Positions 17,526-25,853 are shown, counted from the stretch's first letter. The stretch: DNA of 64,000 bases from Pseudocitrobacter faecalis (GCA_003315335.1 QNRL01000002.1:310001-374000), one strand, 5' to 3'. Numbers and translations: made by a program. The notes: generated by a model not told the origin, from the letters alone.

Positions 17526-19697
17526 TTAGAAATCAAAGGTCACAGAAGCACGAACTTCACGGCCGCTGCCGATAAACGCGCTCGGGGAGCCGTTATCGCC
17601 ATCGGTGCCTGACGGGAAGATAGACGCCCAATAATGTTTATCAAACACGTTGTTCACCACCACGCGGAAGGTCGTCGGCACGTTACTCACTTTGGTGGAG
17701 TAACGCGTGCCCAGATCCCAGGTGGTGTAGCTACTGGCATAAGACGTGTTGGTGTCGTTCGCCGCACGTTTTCCCGTGTAGTGAACATTGGCGCTGTAAA
17801 CCCACTGCGGGATTGACGGCAAGCTGTATTCCGCCAGCAGGTTAGCCTGTACTTTCGGCACGCCGACAACCTGTTTGTCCTGGGTGGCAGAACTGGCGGT
17901 ATCTTTCAGTTTCGGATCGAGGAAGGTGACGCCACTGTAGATGTTCAGCCCCTGCCATACGTTCCCGGACGCGGTCAGTTCCAGGCCGTTGTTAACCTGA
18001 TTGCCCTGTTCTTTATAGACCTTATCCGTGTCGAGATAGGCAAACGGACGTTCCAAGCGGAACAACGCCGCGCCCAGATTCATCCCGGCAACGTCAGATT
18101 TCAGGCCCACTTCATACTGTTTACTGCGATACGGGTCGAGCGTCTGACCTGCATTTTTCACGCTATCGTCTGTTGGTGCAGTCCCGCCCTGCTCCAGCGA
18201 ATCGGCATAGCTAACGTAAGCCATGGTGTTGGGTGTGATTTTGTACATCAGCGCCACGTTCGGGCTTAAACCGTCTTCATCGACCTGGCTGGTTTCATTA
18301 CCGTGCTTATCGTAGTTTTTGGTCTGTAACCAGCTCTGGCTCAGGTAGAACATCGCTGACCATTGTGGCGTAAAGGTCACGGTGTCACCGAGTGTGATGC
18401 TCTGCTGGGTGTTCACGCTGGAACGGTAACGCGGGCCACCGGTTCTGATTTTGCCATCGCCCTGTTCTTCCATACCGTCCGGGTTATACATATTGGTGGT
18501 GCCCCAACTGTAGCTGGAACCCGTGCCTTTAGCGCTATACAGCGACCAGACATAGCCGGTGGTAGAGAGTGACAGATCGTGGCCGATTGATCCTGTATCG
18601 ATATGGCCGTTCAGCCCGGCGGTGTTGCTCAGCACACGGAAACGCCCGGCGGCGGTAGAATCCTTCATTGAGCGTGAGATATCGCCCTGGCTGTTGAGGA
18701 TTTTACTGGAGACGCTGCGCATTGCGCGGTCGGCTTGCTGCCAGCCCACACCTGCATTCATTGACCAGTCATCGTTAAAGTAGTGAATCAAACGTGTGCT
18801 GATGGTATCGGTCGTCAGGTCGTTACCTGCCGTACTCAGTGCCAGATTTTTATCTTTTGGATTTGGCGCGGAAGGCAGCTTGACGTTCGGGCCGTAGCTG
18901 AAACTGCCCGCGTAGCCTTTCTGAATAAACTCATAGTGGCTGGCATCCAGTTGCAATTGTGTACCCGGCTGAATATTCCAGTCGAGCGCAACGGAAACCA
19001 GCTTGCGACGCAGCGTGCTGTCATCGACATTACCCTCCCCTTCCTGATCCAGCAGATTCACGCGATAGCCAAAACGCTTTTCATCATCGAAATGGCCACC
19101 CAGATCGGCATGACCCGTGAATGCGCTGCGGCTTTGGTACCCGAGCGTGACCTTGCGCAGCGTCTCTTCGGTTGGACGTTTCGCCACAAAGTTAAACTGC
19201 CCTGCAGGGCTTGCCGGGCCGTACAGCGCACCGGTCAAACTATTGAGCACATCCATACGTTCCAGCATTTCGACCGGAAACGCGGTCGTCGATACCACGT
19301 TCAACCCGTCAAGGCGGCTGTTGGCAACCACGCTACCCTGCATTCCCCGGCTTTGTGGCCGACCGACATCCATCCCACCACGCGCCTGCATCTGCGTACT
19401 CGGAGAATATTTCAGCATCTCACTGACGCTCTGCGCCTGCTGATTTTCAATCATCTCTTTGGTGACGGTCGTGGAAGAATACGGTGTATCAACCCAGGAT
19501 TTAGTCCCCATCGGGCCGACATCAATATCATTCGTTTTGAACCCCGCTCCGGCAGCAGAATCCGTTGTATCAACCGCAGTGTTACCGGTGACAACCATTT
19601 CATCTTCAGGAGTGGAACTGGACGCGGCATGCGCGTGAAGCGGTGCCAAAGACGCTAATGCTGGCAGAAGCGCAGCAAGTGTTATTTGAGTTTTCAT
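17526..19697 (-). CDS. TonB-dependent outer-membrane receptor (siderophore-receptor family)
   Basis: 723 aa. A signal peptide (1 to about 24) is followed by a TonB-box-like DEMVVTGN near 32-39, a plug domain (about 70-190: PYSSTTVTKEMIENQQ, SRGMQGSVVANSRLDGLN, LTGALYGPASPAGQFNFV) and a beta-barrel ending in the classical aromatic terminus VRASVTFDF. It is close to ferrichrome-type receptors such as FcuA/FhuA in general pattern, but the ligand is unknown. It heads an operon with a binding protein, permease and ATPase inserted between gpmA and aroG. The leader is short and the ribosome site weak. Its promoter carries a near-perfect ModE-type palindrome and a CRP-like site, and no Fur box is visible. 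Confidence 0.9.
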   Translation of the reverse strand: MKTQITLAALLPALASLAPLHAHAASSSTPEDEMVVTGNTAVDTTDSAAGAGFKTNDIDVGPMGTKSWVDTPYSSTTVTKEMIENQQAQSVSEMLKYSPSTQMQARGGMDVGRPQSRGMQGSVVANSRLDGLNVVSTTAFPVEMLERMDVLNSLTGALYGPASPAGQFNFVAKRPTEETLRKVTLGYQSRSAFTGHADLGGHFDDEKRFGYRVNLLDQEGEGNVDDSTLRRKLVSVALDWNIQPGTQLQLDASHYEFIQKGYAGSFSYGPNVKLPSAPNPKDKNLALSTAGNDLTTDTISTRLIHYFNDDWSMNAGVGWQQADRAMRSVSSKILNSQGDISRSMKDSTAAGRFRVLSNTAGLNGHIDTGSIGHDLSLSTTGYVWSLYSAKGTGSSYSWGTTNMYNPDGMEEQGDGKIRTGGPRYRSSVNTQQSITLGDTVTFTPQWSAMFYLSQSWLQTKNYDKHGNETSQVDEDGLSPNVALMYKITPNTMAYVSYADSLEQGGTAPTDDSVKNAGQTLDPYRSKQYEVGLKSDVAGMNLGAALFRLERPFAYLDTDKVYKEQGNQVNNGLELTASGNVWQGLNIYSGVTFLDPKLKDTASSATQDKQVVGVPKVQANLLAEYSLPSIPQWVYSANVHYTGKRAANDTNTSYASSYTTWDLGTRYSTKVSNVPTTFRVVVNNVFDKHYWASIFPSGTDGDNGSPSAFIGSGREVRASVTFDF

Positions 19698-19707
19698 GTA
19701 TCACTAG

Positions 19708-19733
19708 TCGTTATATAAAGCTCTATATTACGA
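19708..19733 (-). promoter_or_regulatory. ModE-type operator over the promoter of the TonB-receptor operon
   Basis: TCGTTATATA (19708-19717) and TATATTACGA (19724-19733) form an inverted repeat with 9 of 10 positions complementary and a 6-base spacer. This is the same geometry as the modA operator of this window, with better symmetry. On the minus strand a TAATAT hexamer inside the first half-site could be the -10, exactly as at modA. The box ends 10 bases before the receptor ATG. Confidence 0.75.
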
Positions 19734-19751
19734 TCGAGGGAAACAAATATT

Positions 19752-19767
19752 TATGATCAAGATCACA
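19752..19767 (-). promoter_or_regulatory. CRP-like site upstream of the TonB-receptor operon
   Basis: On the minus strand the sequence is TGTGATCTTGATCATA, matching TGTGA-N6-TCACA at 9 of 10 positions. If the TAATAT at 19726-19731 is the -10, the centre falls at about -40, near a class II activator position. Confidence 0.55.
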
Positions 19768-19821
19768 CTGAAATAGCACAATTAGCTCACTAACCATTCA
19801 TGGTTATAATATTTCGAGCAC

Positions 19822-19846
19822 AAAAAAACCGGCTCAAGGCCGGTTT
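19822..19846 (-). terminator. Intrinsic terminator of aroG
   Basis: AAACCGGC/GCCGGTTT stem with 5-base loop followed on the minus strand by a run of seven T residues, 18 bases after the aroG stop. Confidence 0.9.
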
Positions 19847-19863
19847 CGAGGAGATTTTATCGG

Positions 19864-20916
19864 TTAACCGCGACGGGCTTTAACCGCATCTGCCAGTTGA
19901 CGCAGGATAGTTTCAGTATCTTCCCAGCCAATGCAGGCATCGGTAATACTTTTACCGTAAACCAATGGTTCGCCGTTGTCCGGGTTCTGGTTGCCTTCAA
20001 CAAGGTGGCTTTCAATCATCACGCCAATAATCGCCTGCTCGCCGCCCGCAATCTGCTGGCAGACGTCCGCACCCACTTCCATCTGTTTTTTGAACTGCTT
20101 GCTGGAGTTAGCATGGCTGAAGTCGATCATCACTTGCGCAGGGAGATCGGCTTTTTTCAGCGATTCTTTGACGCTGGCCACGTGAGCTGCGCTGTAGTTC
20201 GGCTCTTTGCCGCCGCGCAGGATGATGTGACAGTCGCCGTTACCGCTGGTGTTAACGATAGCGGAATGCCCCCATTTGGTTACCGAGAGGAAGCAGTGCG
20301 GCGCCCCCGCGGCATTGATGGCGTCAATGGCCACTTTCATGGTGCCATCGGTACCGTTTTTGAAACCGACCGGGCAGGAAAGGCCAGAAGCCAGTTCGCG
20401 GTGCACCTGAGATTCGGTGGTACGCGCACCAATTGCGCCCCAGCTCATTAAATCGGCCAGGTACTGCGGGGTAATCATATCAAGAAACTCACCCGCTGCC
20501 GGCAGACCCGTATCGTTGATATCAAGCAGCAACTTACGCGCGATGCGCAGGCCGTCGTTGATTTGATAACTGTGATCCATATGCGGATCGTTAATCAGCC
20601 CCTTCCAGCCCACCGTGGTGCGCGGTTTTTCAAAATAGACGCGCATAACGATTTCGAGCGAATCATTCAGCTCTTCACGCAGCGCCAGCAGGCGTGACGC
20701 GTACTCTTTCGCTGCGGACGGATCGTGAATAGAACACGGGCCAATCACCACCAGAAGACGATCGTCGTTGCCTTTCAGGATTTTGTGAATCGCTTTGCGC
20801 GCACGGGAAACCGTATTAGCCGCGTTTTCTGTGGCGGGGAATTTCTCAAGGAGTGCGACCGGAGGCAATAACTCGTTGATCTCTTTAATACGTAAATCGT
20901 CGTTCTGATAATTCAT
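19864..20916 (-). CDS. aroG: 3-deoxy-D-arabino-heptulosonate 7-phosphate synthase, phenylalanine-sensitive, AroG
   Basis: 350 aa, E. coli length. It condenses phosphoenolpyruvate and erythrose 4-phosphate, the first step of the shikimate pathway. Visible residues are metal ligand C61 (VIGPCSIHD) and the PEP-binding K97 and R99 in EKPRTTVGWKG. The sequence is nearer AroG than AroF or AroH in overall match. It is single, with a terminator and an upstream TyrR box. Confidence 0.97.
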   Translation of the reverse strand: MNYQNDDLRIKEINELLPPVALLEKFPATENAANTVSRARKAIHKILKGNDDRLLVVIGPCSIHDPSAAKEYASRLLALREELNDSLEIVMRVYFEKPRTTVGWKGLINDPHMDHSYQINDGLRIARKLLLDINDTGLPAAGEFLDMITPQYLADLMSWGAIGARTTESQVHRELASGLSCPVGFKNGTDGTMKVAIDAINAAGAPHCFLSVTKWGHSAIVNTSGNGDCHIILRGGKEPNYSAAHVASVKESLKKADLPAQVMIDFSHANSSKQFKKQMEVGADVCQQIAGGEQAIIGVMIESHLVEGNQNPDNGEPLVYGKSITDACIGWEDTETILRQLADAVKARRG

Positions 20917-21232
20917 GTTCGTTCCAGTGTTGCCATACTTATATGATTGAATGCAATCCCCTCAATCTATATCTTTCACCAGAAAGTGTAAACTGGGTTT
21001 TACACTTTGCGCAGAATAATCCTGGAATTAACCTAAAAAACGCCAGAAAGTAGCGAATAACGAGATCTAACCTACAATTTTTAACTGTAAAGACTCTGTT
21101 TTATTATTTTTTCGAGATTCTCTACTGGCTTAATCCGCCTGTGACGACATCTTTAACCATGCCTGCCACCCTCGCTGGCATAAGTACGTCGGAAGATGCT
21201 ATCCGGTACTGAATACATAACAGGAGCACCTT
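20917..21232. other. aroG-ybgS divergent intergenic region (316 bp)
   Basis: It holds the aroG promoter with one TyrR box on the left and the ybgS promoter and AGGAG site on the right. An open frame on the minus strand across 21122-21502 runs through ybgS and is not supported. I see no RNA gene. Confidence 0.6.
20987..21004 (-). promoter_or_regulatory. TyrR box upstream of aroG
   Basis: TGTAAA and TTTACA separated by exactly six bases, a perfect TyrR box core, about 70 bases before the aroG start. In E. coli aroG is repressed by TyrR with phenylalanine. Confidence 0.85.
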
Positions 21233-21613
21233 ATGAAAACGACTAAACTGGCCACACTTCTTCTTACCGCTACCCTGAGTCTCGCCAGCGGCGCGGCTCT
21301 GGCTGCCGATGCGGGCGCGCAAAGTAATAATGGTCAGGCGAATGCCGCCGCTGACGCCGGGCAGGTCGCCCCTGATGCAAAAGAAAACGTTGCACCAAAT
21401 GGTGTTGATAATAGCCAGATTAACACCGGCTCTGGCGGCACTATGCTCCACCAGAATGGGTCGGCCAGCGGTCATGACGGCATGACCAAAGATGAAGTGC
21501 ACAAAAATTCCATGTGCAAAGATGGTCGCTGCCCGGATATTAACAAGAAAGTTGAAACCGGTAATGGCGTCAATAACGATGCTGAAACCAAAACGGACGG
21601 TACCACTCAGTAA
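21233..21613 (+). CDS. ybgS: Small periplasmic protein YbgS
   Basis: 126 aa, E. coli length. A signal peptide (1 to about 24, ending AALAAD) is followed by a polar, Asn/Asp/Gly-rich, low-complexity chain with a short CKDGRC loop near residues 98-103 that could form a disulfide. No enzymatic motif is seen. Its function is not established; in E. coli it is described as a stress-related small periplasmic protein. It is monocistronic with a strong terminator. Confidence 0.92.
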   Translation: MKTTKLATLLLTATLSLASGAALAADAGAQSNNGQANAAADAGQVAPDAKENVAPNGVDNSQINTGSGGTMLHQNGSASGHDGMTKDEVHKNSMCKDGRCPDINKKVETGNGVNNDAETKTDGTTQ

Positions 21614-21635
21614 CGTATTGATACGCGTTGCTAAC

Positions 21636-21664
21636 AGGAGAGCTTATGCTCTCCTTTTTATTTT
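21636..21664 (+). terminator. Intrinsic terminator of ybgS
   Basis: AGGAGAGC/GCTCTCCT stem with TTAT loop followed by TTTTATTTTG. Confidence 0.9.
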
Positions 21665-21725
21665 GTTGGCACAAAAAAGGTATGATGTCATACAGTTAAC
21701 AAAAGCATAAAAAACGGATGGCATT

Positions 21726-22664
21726 ATGGCGCACTCGCACACTTCCCCTCACCTTCCCGAAGACAAAAACGCCCGCCGATTACTGCTGGCGTTTGTTATC
21801 ACCGCTGGTTTTATGGTGGTGGAAACTATCGGTGGGGTCATTTCTGGTTCGCTGGCGCTACTGGCTGATGCCGGGCATATGCTGACCGACTCCGCCGCGC
21901 TGCTGTTTGCGCTGCTGGCCGTCCACTTTGCACGCCGTCCGCCCAATGCCCGCCATACGTTTGGCTGGCTGCGCCTGACAACCCTCGCAGCCTTCGTGAA
22001 CGCTATCGCACTGTTGGTCATTACCATCCTGATCGTCTGGGAAGCGATTCAACGCTTCTATCATCCGCAGCCCATCGCCGGGGCGACCATGATGATCATT
22101 GCCGTCGCGGGCTTGATTGCCAATATTCTTTCGTTCTGGATCCTGCATCGTGGTAGCGAAGAGAAAAACCTCAATGTTCGCGCAGCGGCACTACACGTGA
22201 TGGGCGATCTGCTGGGATCGGTGGGCGCGATTGCGGCCGCGGTGGTGATTATGATGACGGGATGGACGCCTATCGATCCGATTCTGTCCGTGCTGGTCTC
22301 GTGCCTGGTGCTGCGTAGCGCGTGGTCGCTGCTGAAAGAGAGCGTTAATGAACTGCTGGAAGGCGCGCCGCGGACGATGGACGTTCAGGCGTTGAAACGC
22401 GATCTGCGCCGGGCCATTCCCGAAGTCCGCGACGTGCACCACGTTCATGTCTGGCTGGTAGGAGAAAAGCCGCTTATGACACTGCATGTTCAGGTGGTAC
22501 CGCCACACGATCATGATGCGCTTCTGGATCGCATCCAGCACTTTCTTGAACATCACTACCAGATTGAGCACGCGACCATCCAGATGGAGTATCAGCCCTG
22601 TAGCGGCCCGGAATGCCATCTCAACGAGACGACAGCCGGACACGGGCATCATCACCATCATTAA
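21726..22664 (+). CDS. zitB: Zinc efflux transporter ZitB (cation diffusion facilitator)
   Basis: 312 aa with six predicted membrane helices. The transport-site residues lie in [15 protein letters not shown] (helix 2) and HVMGDLLGS (helix 5). The C-terminal domain is a small ferredoxin-like cytoplasmic module ([21 protein letters not shown]) and the protein ends in a histidine run. It exports Zn(II) by proton antiport at low excess zinc. Its 3' end overlaps the convergent pnuC by four bases. Confidence 0.96.
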   Translation: MAHSHTSPHLPEDKNARRLLLAFVITAGFMVVETIGGVISGSLALLADAGHMLTDSAALLFALLAVHFARRPPNARHTFGWLRLTTLAAFVNAIALLVITILIVWEAIQRFYHPQPIAGATMMIIAVAGLIANILSFWILHRGSEEKNLNVRAAALHVMGDLLGSVGAIAAAVVIMMTGWTPIDPILSVLVSCLVLRSAWSLLKESVNELLEGAPRTMDVQALKRDLRRAIPEVRDVHHVHVWLVGEKPLMTLHVQVVPPHDHDALLDRIQHFLEHHYQIEHATIQMEYQPCSGPECHLNETTAGHGHHHHH

Positions 22665-23380
22665 TGAGAAAACGCGCGAGAGCCTCGCTCACGCGCGCTG
22701 TTCATCCACAGTCGACTACCGTTAAGCGCGATAAAGGTCAAAATCAGGTATTCCAGCGACATGGCGTACACGCCCTGCAAGGCAAAAATCACCACGCTGA
22801 TCACGTTGATGATCACCCACAGCAGCCAGTTCTCCACGTATTTGCGTGTCATCAGCACCATCGCAACAATCGACAACACCATCATGCAGGAATCCCAGAA
22901 CGGGAAGGCGTCAGGCTGCAGCGTGGGCTGGGTGACGTTCAGGCCAAAGAACTGCATCACGTTCACCGCCACGCGCGTCAGGAATGCAAACACCGGGTCG
23001 ATATAAATCGTCATCAGGCCAATCGCCACCACACAGGCTGCCAGCCAACCGATAGCTTTCGGCTTCGGTAGCCAGCGAATTTGCAGTTCCGCTTCATGCT
23101 GAGTCGTTTGCCGCGACCAGGCATACCAGCCATAAATATTTGCCGCAAAGAAGAAGAGTTGCAGCAGCAGGCTGGCATAGAGCTGAATCTGGAAGAAAAT
23201 AATCGCGAACAGAGTGACGTTCACCAGCCCGAAAAAGTAGTTCACGATTCTTTCCAGGCTTGCCAGCCAGATACACAGTAGCCCCGCTACGGTGCCGACG
23301 GCTTCAATCCACGAGAGATCGTAACCGCCCGCGCCAATAGGGATGTGCACCAGAATGTTTTGCGTACTAAAGAAATCCAT
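22661..23380 (-). CDS. pnuC: Nicotinamide riboside transporter PnuC
   Basis: 239 aa, E. coli length, with about seven hydrophobic segments; the family signature is around YGWYAWSRQ and the [14 protein letters not shown] region. It brings nicotinamide riboside across the inner membrane by facilitated diffusion, trapped by NadR kinase. It lies 23 bases downstream of nadA, forming the nadA-pnuC operon under NadR. Confidence 0.96.
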   Translation of the reverse strand: MDFFSTQNILVHIPIGAGGYDLSWIEAVGTVAGLLCIWLASLERIVNYFFGLVNVTLFAIIFFQIQLYASLLLQLFFFAANIYGWYAWSRQTTQHEAELQIRWLPKPKAIGWLAACVVAIGLMTIYIDPVFAFLTRVAVNVMQFFGLNVTQPTLQPDAFPFWDSCMMVLSIVAMVLMTRKYVENWLLWVIINVISVVIFALQGVYAMSLEYLILTFIALNGSRLWMNSARERGSRAFSH

Positions 23381-23403
23381 TTTATCTCCAGAGGGTTAAC
23401 ACG

Positions 23404-24447
23404 CTATCCCCGAAGTGTAGCCGCAAAATCAAGCATGCGGTTTAGCGGCACCAGCGCGCCCTGACGCAGCGTCTCATCCACATGGATTTCATGCGCAGCG
23501 CCGCCCTGCTCCAGCCCTTCAGCAATGGCTTTCAGACCATTCATCGCCATCCACGGGCAATGTGCGCAGGTGCGGCACGTGGCGCCTTCCCCCGCCGTCG
23601 GCGCCTCCAGCAGTTCTTTTTCCGGTACGGCCTGCTGCATCTTGTAAAAAATCCCACGGTCGGTAGCGACTATCAGCTGTGGGTGCGGCAGCGTTTTCGC
23701 GGCGTTGATGAGCTGGCTGGTTGAACCTACGGCATCAGCCATGTCGACAATCGTCTGGGGTGACTCCGGGTGTACCAGAATGGCCGCCTGGGGATACAAC
23801 GCTTTCATGCGCGCCAGCGCCTGGGTTTTGAATTCATCATGGACGATACACGCGCCCTTCCAGCACAGTACGTCTGCACCGGTCTGTTTCTGCACATAAC
23901 TGCCAAGGTGGCGATCCGGCGCCCAGATGATTTTTTCCCCTAAACTATCGAGATGCTCAATGAGTTCGACTGCGATGCTGGAGGTTACCACCCAGTCCGC
24001 ACGCGCTTTCACCGCGGCAGAAGTATTGGCATAGACCACGACAGTGCGATCCGGGTGCGCATCACAGAATGCGTTAAATTCTTCGATGGGGCAGCCAAGA
24101 TCGAGCGAACACTCCGCGTGCAGTGTGGGCATGAGAATGGTTTTCTCAGGGCTGAGGATTTTCGCCGTCTCGCCCATAAAACGTACGCCTGCGACCAGTA
24201 ACGTTGTTGCCGGATGCTTTGCGCCAAAACGCGCCATCTCCAGAGAGTCAGAGATACATCCCCCCGTCTCTTCCGCCAGCTGTTGAATTTCCGGATCGGT
24301 GTAGTAATGCGCCACCATCACCGCGTTGCGTTCTTTCAGCAGGCGTTTGATTTTTTCGCGGTAGAACTGCTTTTCATCCACGCTGAGGGCCACCGGCTTC
24401 GGCGGGAAGGGGTAAATTGCGGCTTCTGGGTCAAACATCACGCTCAT
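23404..24447 (-). CDS. nadA: Quinolinate synthase NadA
   Basis: 347 aa from the second of two adjacent Met codons, matching E. coli. It condenses iminoaspartate with dihydroxyacetone phosphate to quinolinate in NAD synthesis, using a [4Fe-4S] cluster. Cluster ligands by family alignment are C113 (ECSLDLGC), the cysteine in [12 protein letters not shown] near 200, and one in the CRTCAHCPW motif near 297. It heads the operon with pnuC, and a NadR box lies upstream. Confidence 0.97.
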   Translation of the reverse strand: MSVMFDPEAAIYPFPPKPVALSVDEKQFYREKIKRLLKERNAVMVAHYYTDPEIQQLAEETGGCISDSLEMARFGAKHPATTLLVAGVRFMGETAKILSPEKTILMPTLHAECSLDLGCPIEEFNAFCDAHPDRTVVVYANTSAAVKARADWVVTSSIAVELIEHLDSLGEKIIWAPDRHLGSYVQKQTGADVLCWKGACIVHDEFKTQALARMKALYPQAAILVHPESPQTIVDMADAVGSTSQLINAAKTLPHPQLIVATDRGIFYKMQQAVPEKELLEAPTAGEGATCRTCAHCPWMAMNGLKAIAEGLEQGGAAHEIHVDETLRQGALVPLNRMLDFAATLRG

Positions 24448-24520
24448 CATGCTGTCTCGTTTTACTGACTTAACGAAATTGCCGATAACAGGCGTATAAA
24501 ACGCATCAATCGGGCACCGG

Positions 24521-24538
24521 TGTTTTATATGCTAAACA
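24521..24538 (-). promoter_or_regulatory. NadR box of nadA-pnuC
   Basis: TGTTTT-N6-TAAACA matches the NadR consensus TGTTTA-N6-TAAACA at 11 of 12 positions, about 75 bases before nadA. Confidence 0.75.
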
Positions 24539-24587
24539 AGATAGCTGAAATAAGGGGAAAAGTCGTGAGGATTTTATTGCGTGCGGT

Positions 24588-24620
24588 GTCGGGTGCGCTG
24601 CGCTTACCCGACCTACAAGG
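24588..24620. repeat. REP-like element
   Basis: GTCGGGT and ACCCGAC form a stem around a GC-rich loop followed by CTACAAGG, typical of enterobacterial REP units. It lies between nadA and the tRNA operon. Confidence 0.65.
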
Positions 24621-24653
24621 CCGGCGCGGGCAATTTCTCAAACCGCAGATAGC

Positions 24654-24680
24654 AAAAAAGCGCCTTTAGGGCGCTTTTTT
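24654..24680 (-). terminator. Second (distal) terminator of the tRNA operon
   Basis: Symmetric AAAAAAGCGCC/GGCGCTTTTTT hairpin, a copy of the one at 24810-24836 and part of the 58-bp duplication described below. Confidence 0.85.
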
Positions 24681-24684
24681 ACAT

Positions 24685-24800
24685 TGGTGGGTCGTGCAGG
24701 ATGACTCGCTTCGCTCGCCCTTCGGGCCGTCGCCGCAGGCGGCTCCGTTGTTTCGCTTCGCTCAACACCGAACCTGCTGCAGGTTCGAATCGTATAAACA
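24685..24800 (-). repeat. tRNA-Lys 3'-end fragment with downstream repeat sequence (copy 3)
   Basis: The first 18 bases repeat the 3' end of tRNA-Lys, including CCA, and the rest is unrelated GC-rich sequence with small hairpins. Positions 24645-24702 are identical to 24801-24858, so the terminator plus tRNA end is duplicated at a 156-base offset. This resembles the tRNA-derived repeats (rtT RNA) of the E. coli tyrT operon in design. Confidence 0.7.
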
Positions 24801-24809
24801 GCAGATAGC

Positions 24810-24836
24810 AAAAAAGCGCCTTTAGGGCGCTTTTTT
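24810..24836 (-). terminator. Proximal terminator of the tRNA operon
   Basis: Perfect 11-bp symmetric stem ending in six T residues, four bases after the last tRNA-Lys. Confidence 0.9.
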
Positions 24837-24840
24837 ACAT

Positions 24841-24916
24841 TGGTGGGTCGTGCAGGATTCGAACCTGCGACCAATTGATTAAAAGTCAACTGCTCTACCA
24901 ACTGAGCTAACGACCC
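24841..24916 (-). tRNA. lysQ: tRNA-Lys (anticodon TTT)
   Basis: 76 bases including encoded CCA; GGGTCGT acceptor stem, CTTTTAA anticodon loop, GGTTCGAATCC T-arm. It is the seventh and last gene in the operon, equivalent by position to E. coli lysQ. Confidence 0.97.
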
Positions 24917-24948
24917 CTTGCGGGATTTTACTCTTTAATCATTCAGGA

Positions 24949-25024
24949 TGGTGGGTCGTGCAGGATTCGAACCTGCGACCAATTGATTAAAAGTCAACTG
25001 CTCTACCAACTGAGCTAACGACCC
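24949..25024 (-). tRNA. lysZ: tRNA-Lys (anticodon TTT)
   Basis: Identical in sequence to the other tRNA-Lys copies in the cluster; sixth gene of the operon, positional equivalent of lysZ. Confidence 0.97.
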
Positions 25025-25071
25025 ATTCGGGTGTTGCCTGAAAGATTTTTACTCGGTTACCAATTTAAAAT

Positions 25072-25147
25072 TGGTGGGTCGTGCAGGATTCGAACCTGCG
25101 ACCAATTGATTAAAAGTCAACTGCTCTACCAACTGAGCTAACGACCC
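25072..25147 (-). tRNA. lysY: tRNA-Lys (anticodon TTT)
   Basis: Identical tRNA-Lys copy with encoded CCA; fifth gene, three bases after the upstream tRNA-Val. Confidence 0.97.
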
Positions 25148-25150
25148 GAG

Positions 25151-25226
25151 TGGTGGGTGATGACGGGATCGAACCGCCGACCCCCTCCTTGTAAGGGAGG
25201 TGCTCTCCCAGCTGAGCTAATCACCC
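25151..25226 (-). tRNA. valZ: tRNA-Val (anticodon TAC)
   Basis: 76 bases with encoded CCA; GGGTGAT acceptor stem and CTTACAA anticodon loop. Fourth gene of the operon. Confidence 0.97.
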
Positions 25227-25277
25227 GATACTGCGCTGGATACTACAAACTACTTCCACCAAACCCACCTGAAATGA

Positions 25278-25349
25278 TGGTGGGTCGTGCAGGATGACTC
25301 GGCTTCGCCTCGCCCTACGGGCCGTTGCTACGCAACGTTATCCTTCACG
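25278..25349 (-). repeat. tRNA-Lys 3'-end fragment with downstream repeat sequence (copy 2)
   Basis: Begins with the 18-base tRNA-Lys 3' end, then a GC-rich block that recurs almost exactly at 25556. It occupies the spacer between tRNA-Lys 25376 and tRNA-Val 25151. It is not a functional tRNA: the anticodon, D- and T-arms are missing. Confidence 0.8.
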
Positions 25350-25375
25350 GTTAACATCATCATTCGATGTTAAAG

Positions 25376-25451
25376 TGGTGGGTCGTGCAGGATTCGAACC
25401 TGCGACCAATTGATTAAAAGTCAACTGCTCTACCAACTGAGCTAACGACCC
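25376..25451 (-). tRNA. lysW: tRNA-Lys (anticodon TTT)
   Basis: Identical tRNA-Lys copy with encoded CCA; third gene, two bases after tRNA-Val. Confidence 0.97.
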
Positions 25452-25453
25452 GG

Positions 25454-25529
25454 TGGTGGGTGATGACGGGATCGAACCGCCGACCCCCTCCTTGTAAGGG
25501 AGGTGCTCTCCCAGCTGAGCTAATCACCC
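25454..25529 (-). tRNA. valT: tRNA-Val (anticodon TAC)
   Basis: Identical to the other tRNA-Val copy; second gene of the operon. Confidence 0.97.
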
Positions 25530-25555
25530 GATACTACGCTGGATACTGCTTTAAG

Positions 25556-25628
25556 TGGTGGGTCGTGCAGGATGACTCGGCTTCGCCTCGCCCTACGGGC
25601 CGTTGCTGACGCAACGTTATCCTTCACG
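25556..25628 (-). repeat. tRNA-Lys 3'-end fragment with downstream repeat sequence (copy 1)
   Basis: Same unit as 25278-25349 with one extra base. It lies in the spacer between the first tRNA-Lys and tRNA-Val. Confidence 0.8.
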
Positions 25629-25655
25629 TTTTACTACCGCTTCCACCAGAACGAT

Positions 25656-25731
25656 TGGTGGGTCGTGCAGGATTCGAACCTGCGACCAATTGATTAAAAG
25701 TCAACTGCTCTACCAACTGAGCTAACGACCC
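25656..25731 (-). tRNA. lysT: tRNA-Lys (anticodon TTT)
   Basis: First gene of the seven-tRNA operon (Lys-Val-Lys-Val-Lys-Lys-Lys, the E. coli order). Complete with CCA. Confidence 0.97.
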
Positions 25732-25781
25732 ACTTTTACGTTGTTTTCGAGATGTTTAATATCCCGTTGCAACGGCGGCAT

Positions 25782-25809
25782 ATATTACTGATTTCAGAAT
25801 TGAGCGCAA
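25782..25809 (-). promoter_or_regulatory. Promoter of the tRNA-Lys/Val operon
   Basis: TTGCGC and TAATAT separated by 16 bases, followed by a GC-rich discriminator (GCCGCC), a pattern typical of stable-RNA promoters under stringent control. Confidence 0.65.
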
Positions 25810-25853
25810 CAAATATTTCGACGAAGATCACTTAAGTGCTTATGTTTCATGCG

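Noticed and set aside
19734-19800. Possible Fur box upstream of the TonB receptor
   Set aside because: I searched for the GATAATGATAATCATTATC pattern in any register and saw none; the only clear dyads are the ModE-like box and the CRP-like site.
21122-21502. Minus-strand frame across ybgS
   Set aside because: It overlaps most of a conserved, signal-peptide-bearing gene with its own terminator; composition does not look like a protein.
24638-24901. 87-codon open frame on the minus strand
   Set aside because: It runs through a tRNA-Lys gene, two terminators and the duplicated tRNA fragment; the frame is a by-product of the repeats.
24841-25731. CRISPR-like repeated units
   Set aside because: The regular repeats are seven complete tRNA genes plus tRNA-derived fragments; spacing is irregular and no cas genes are present.
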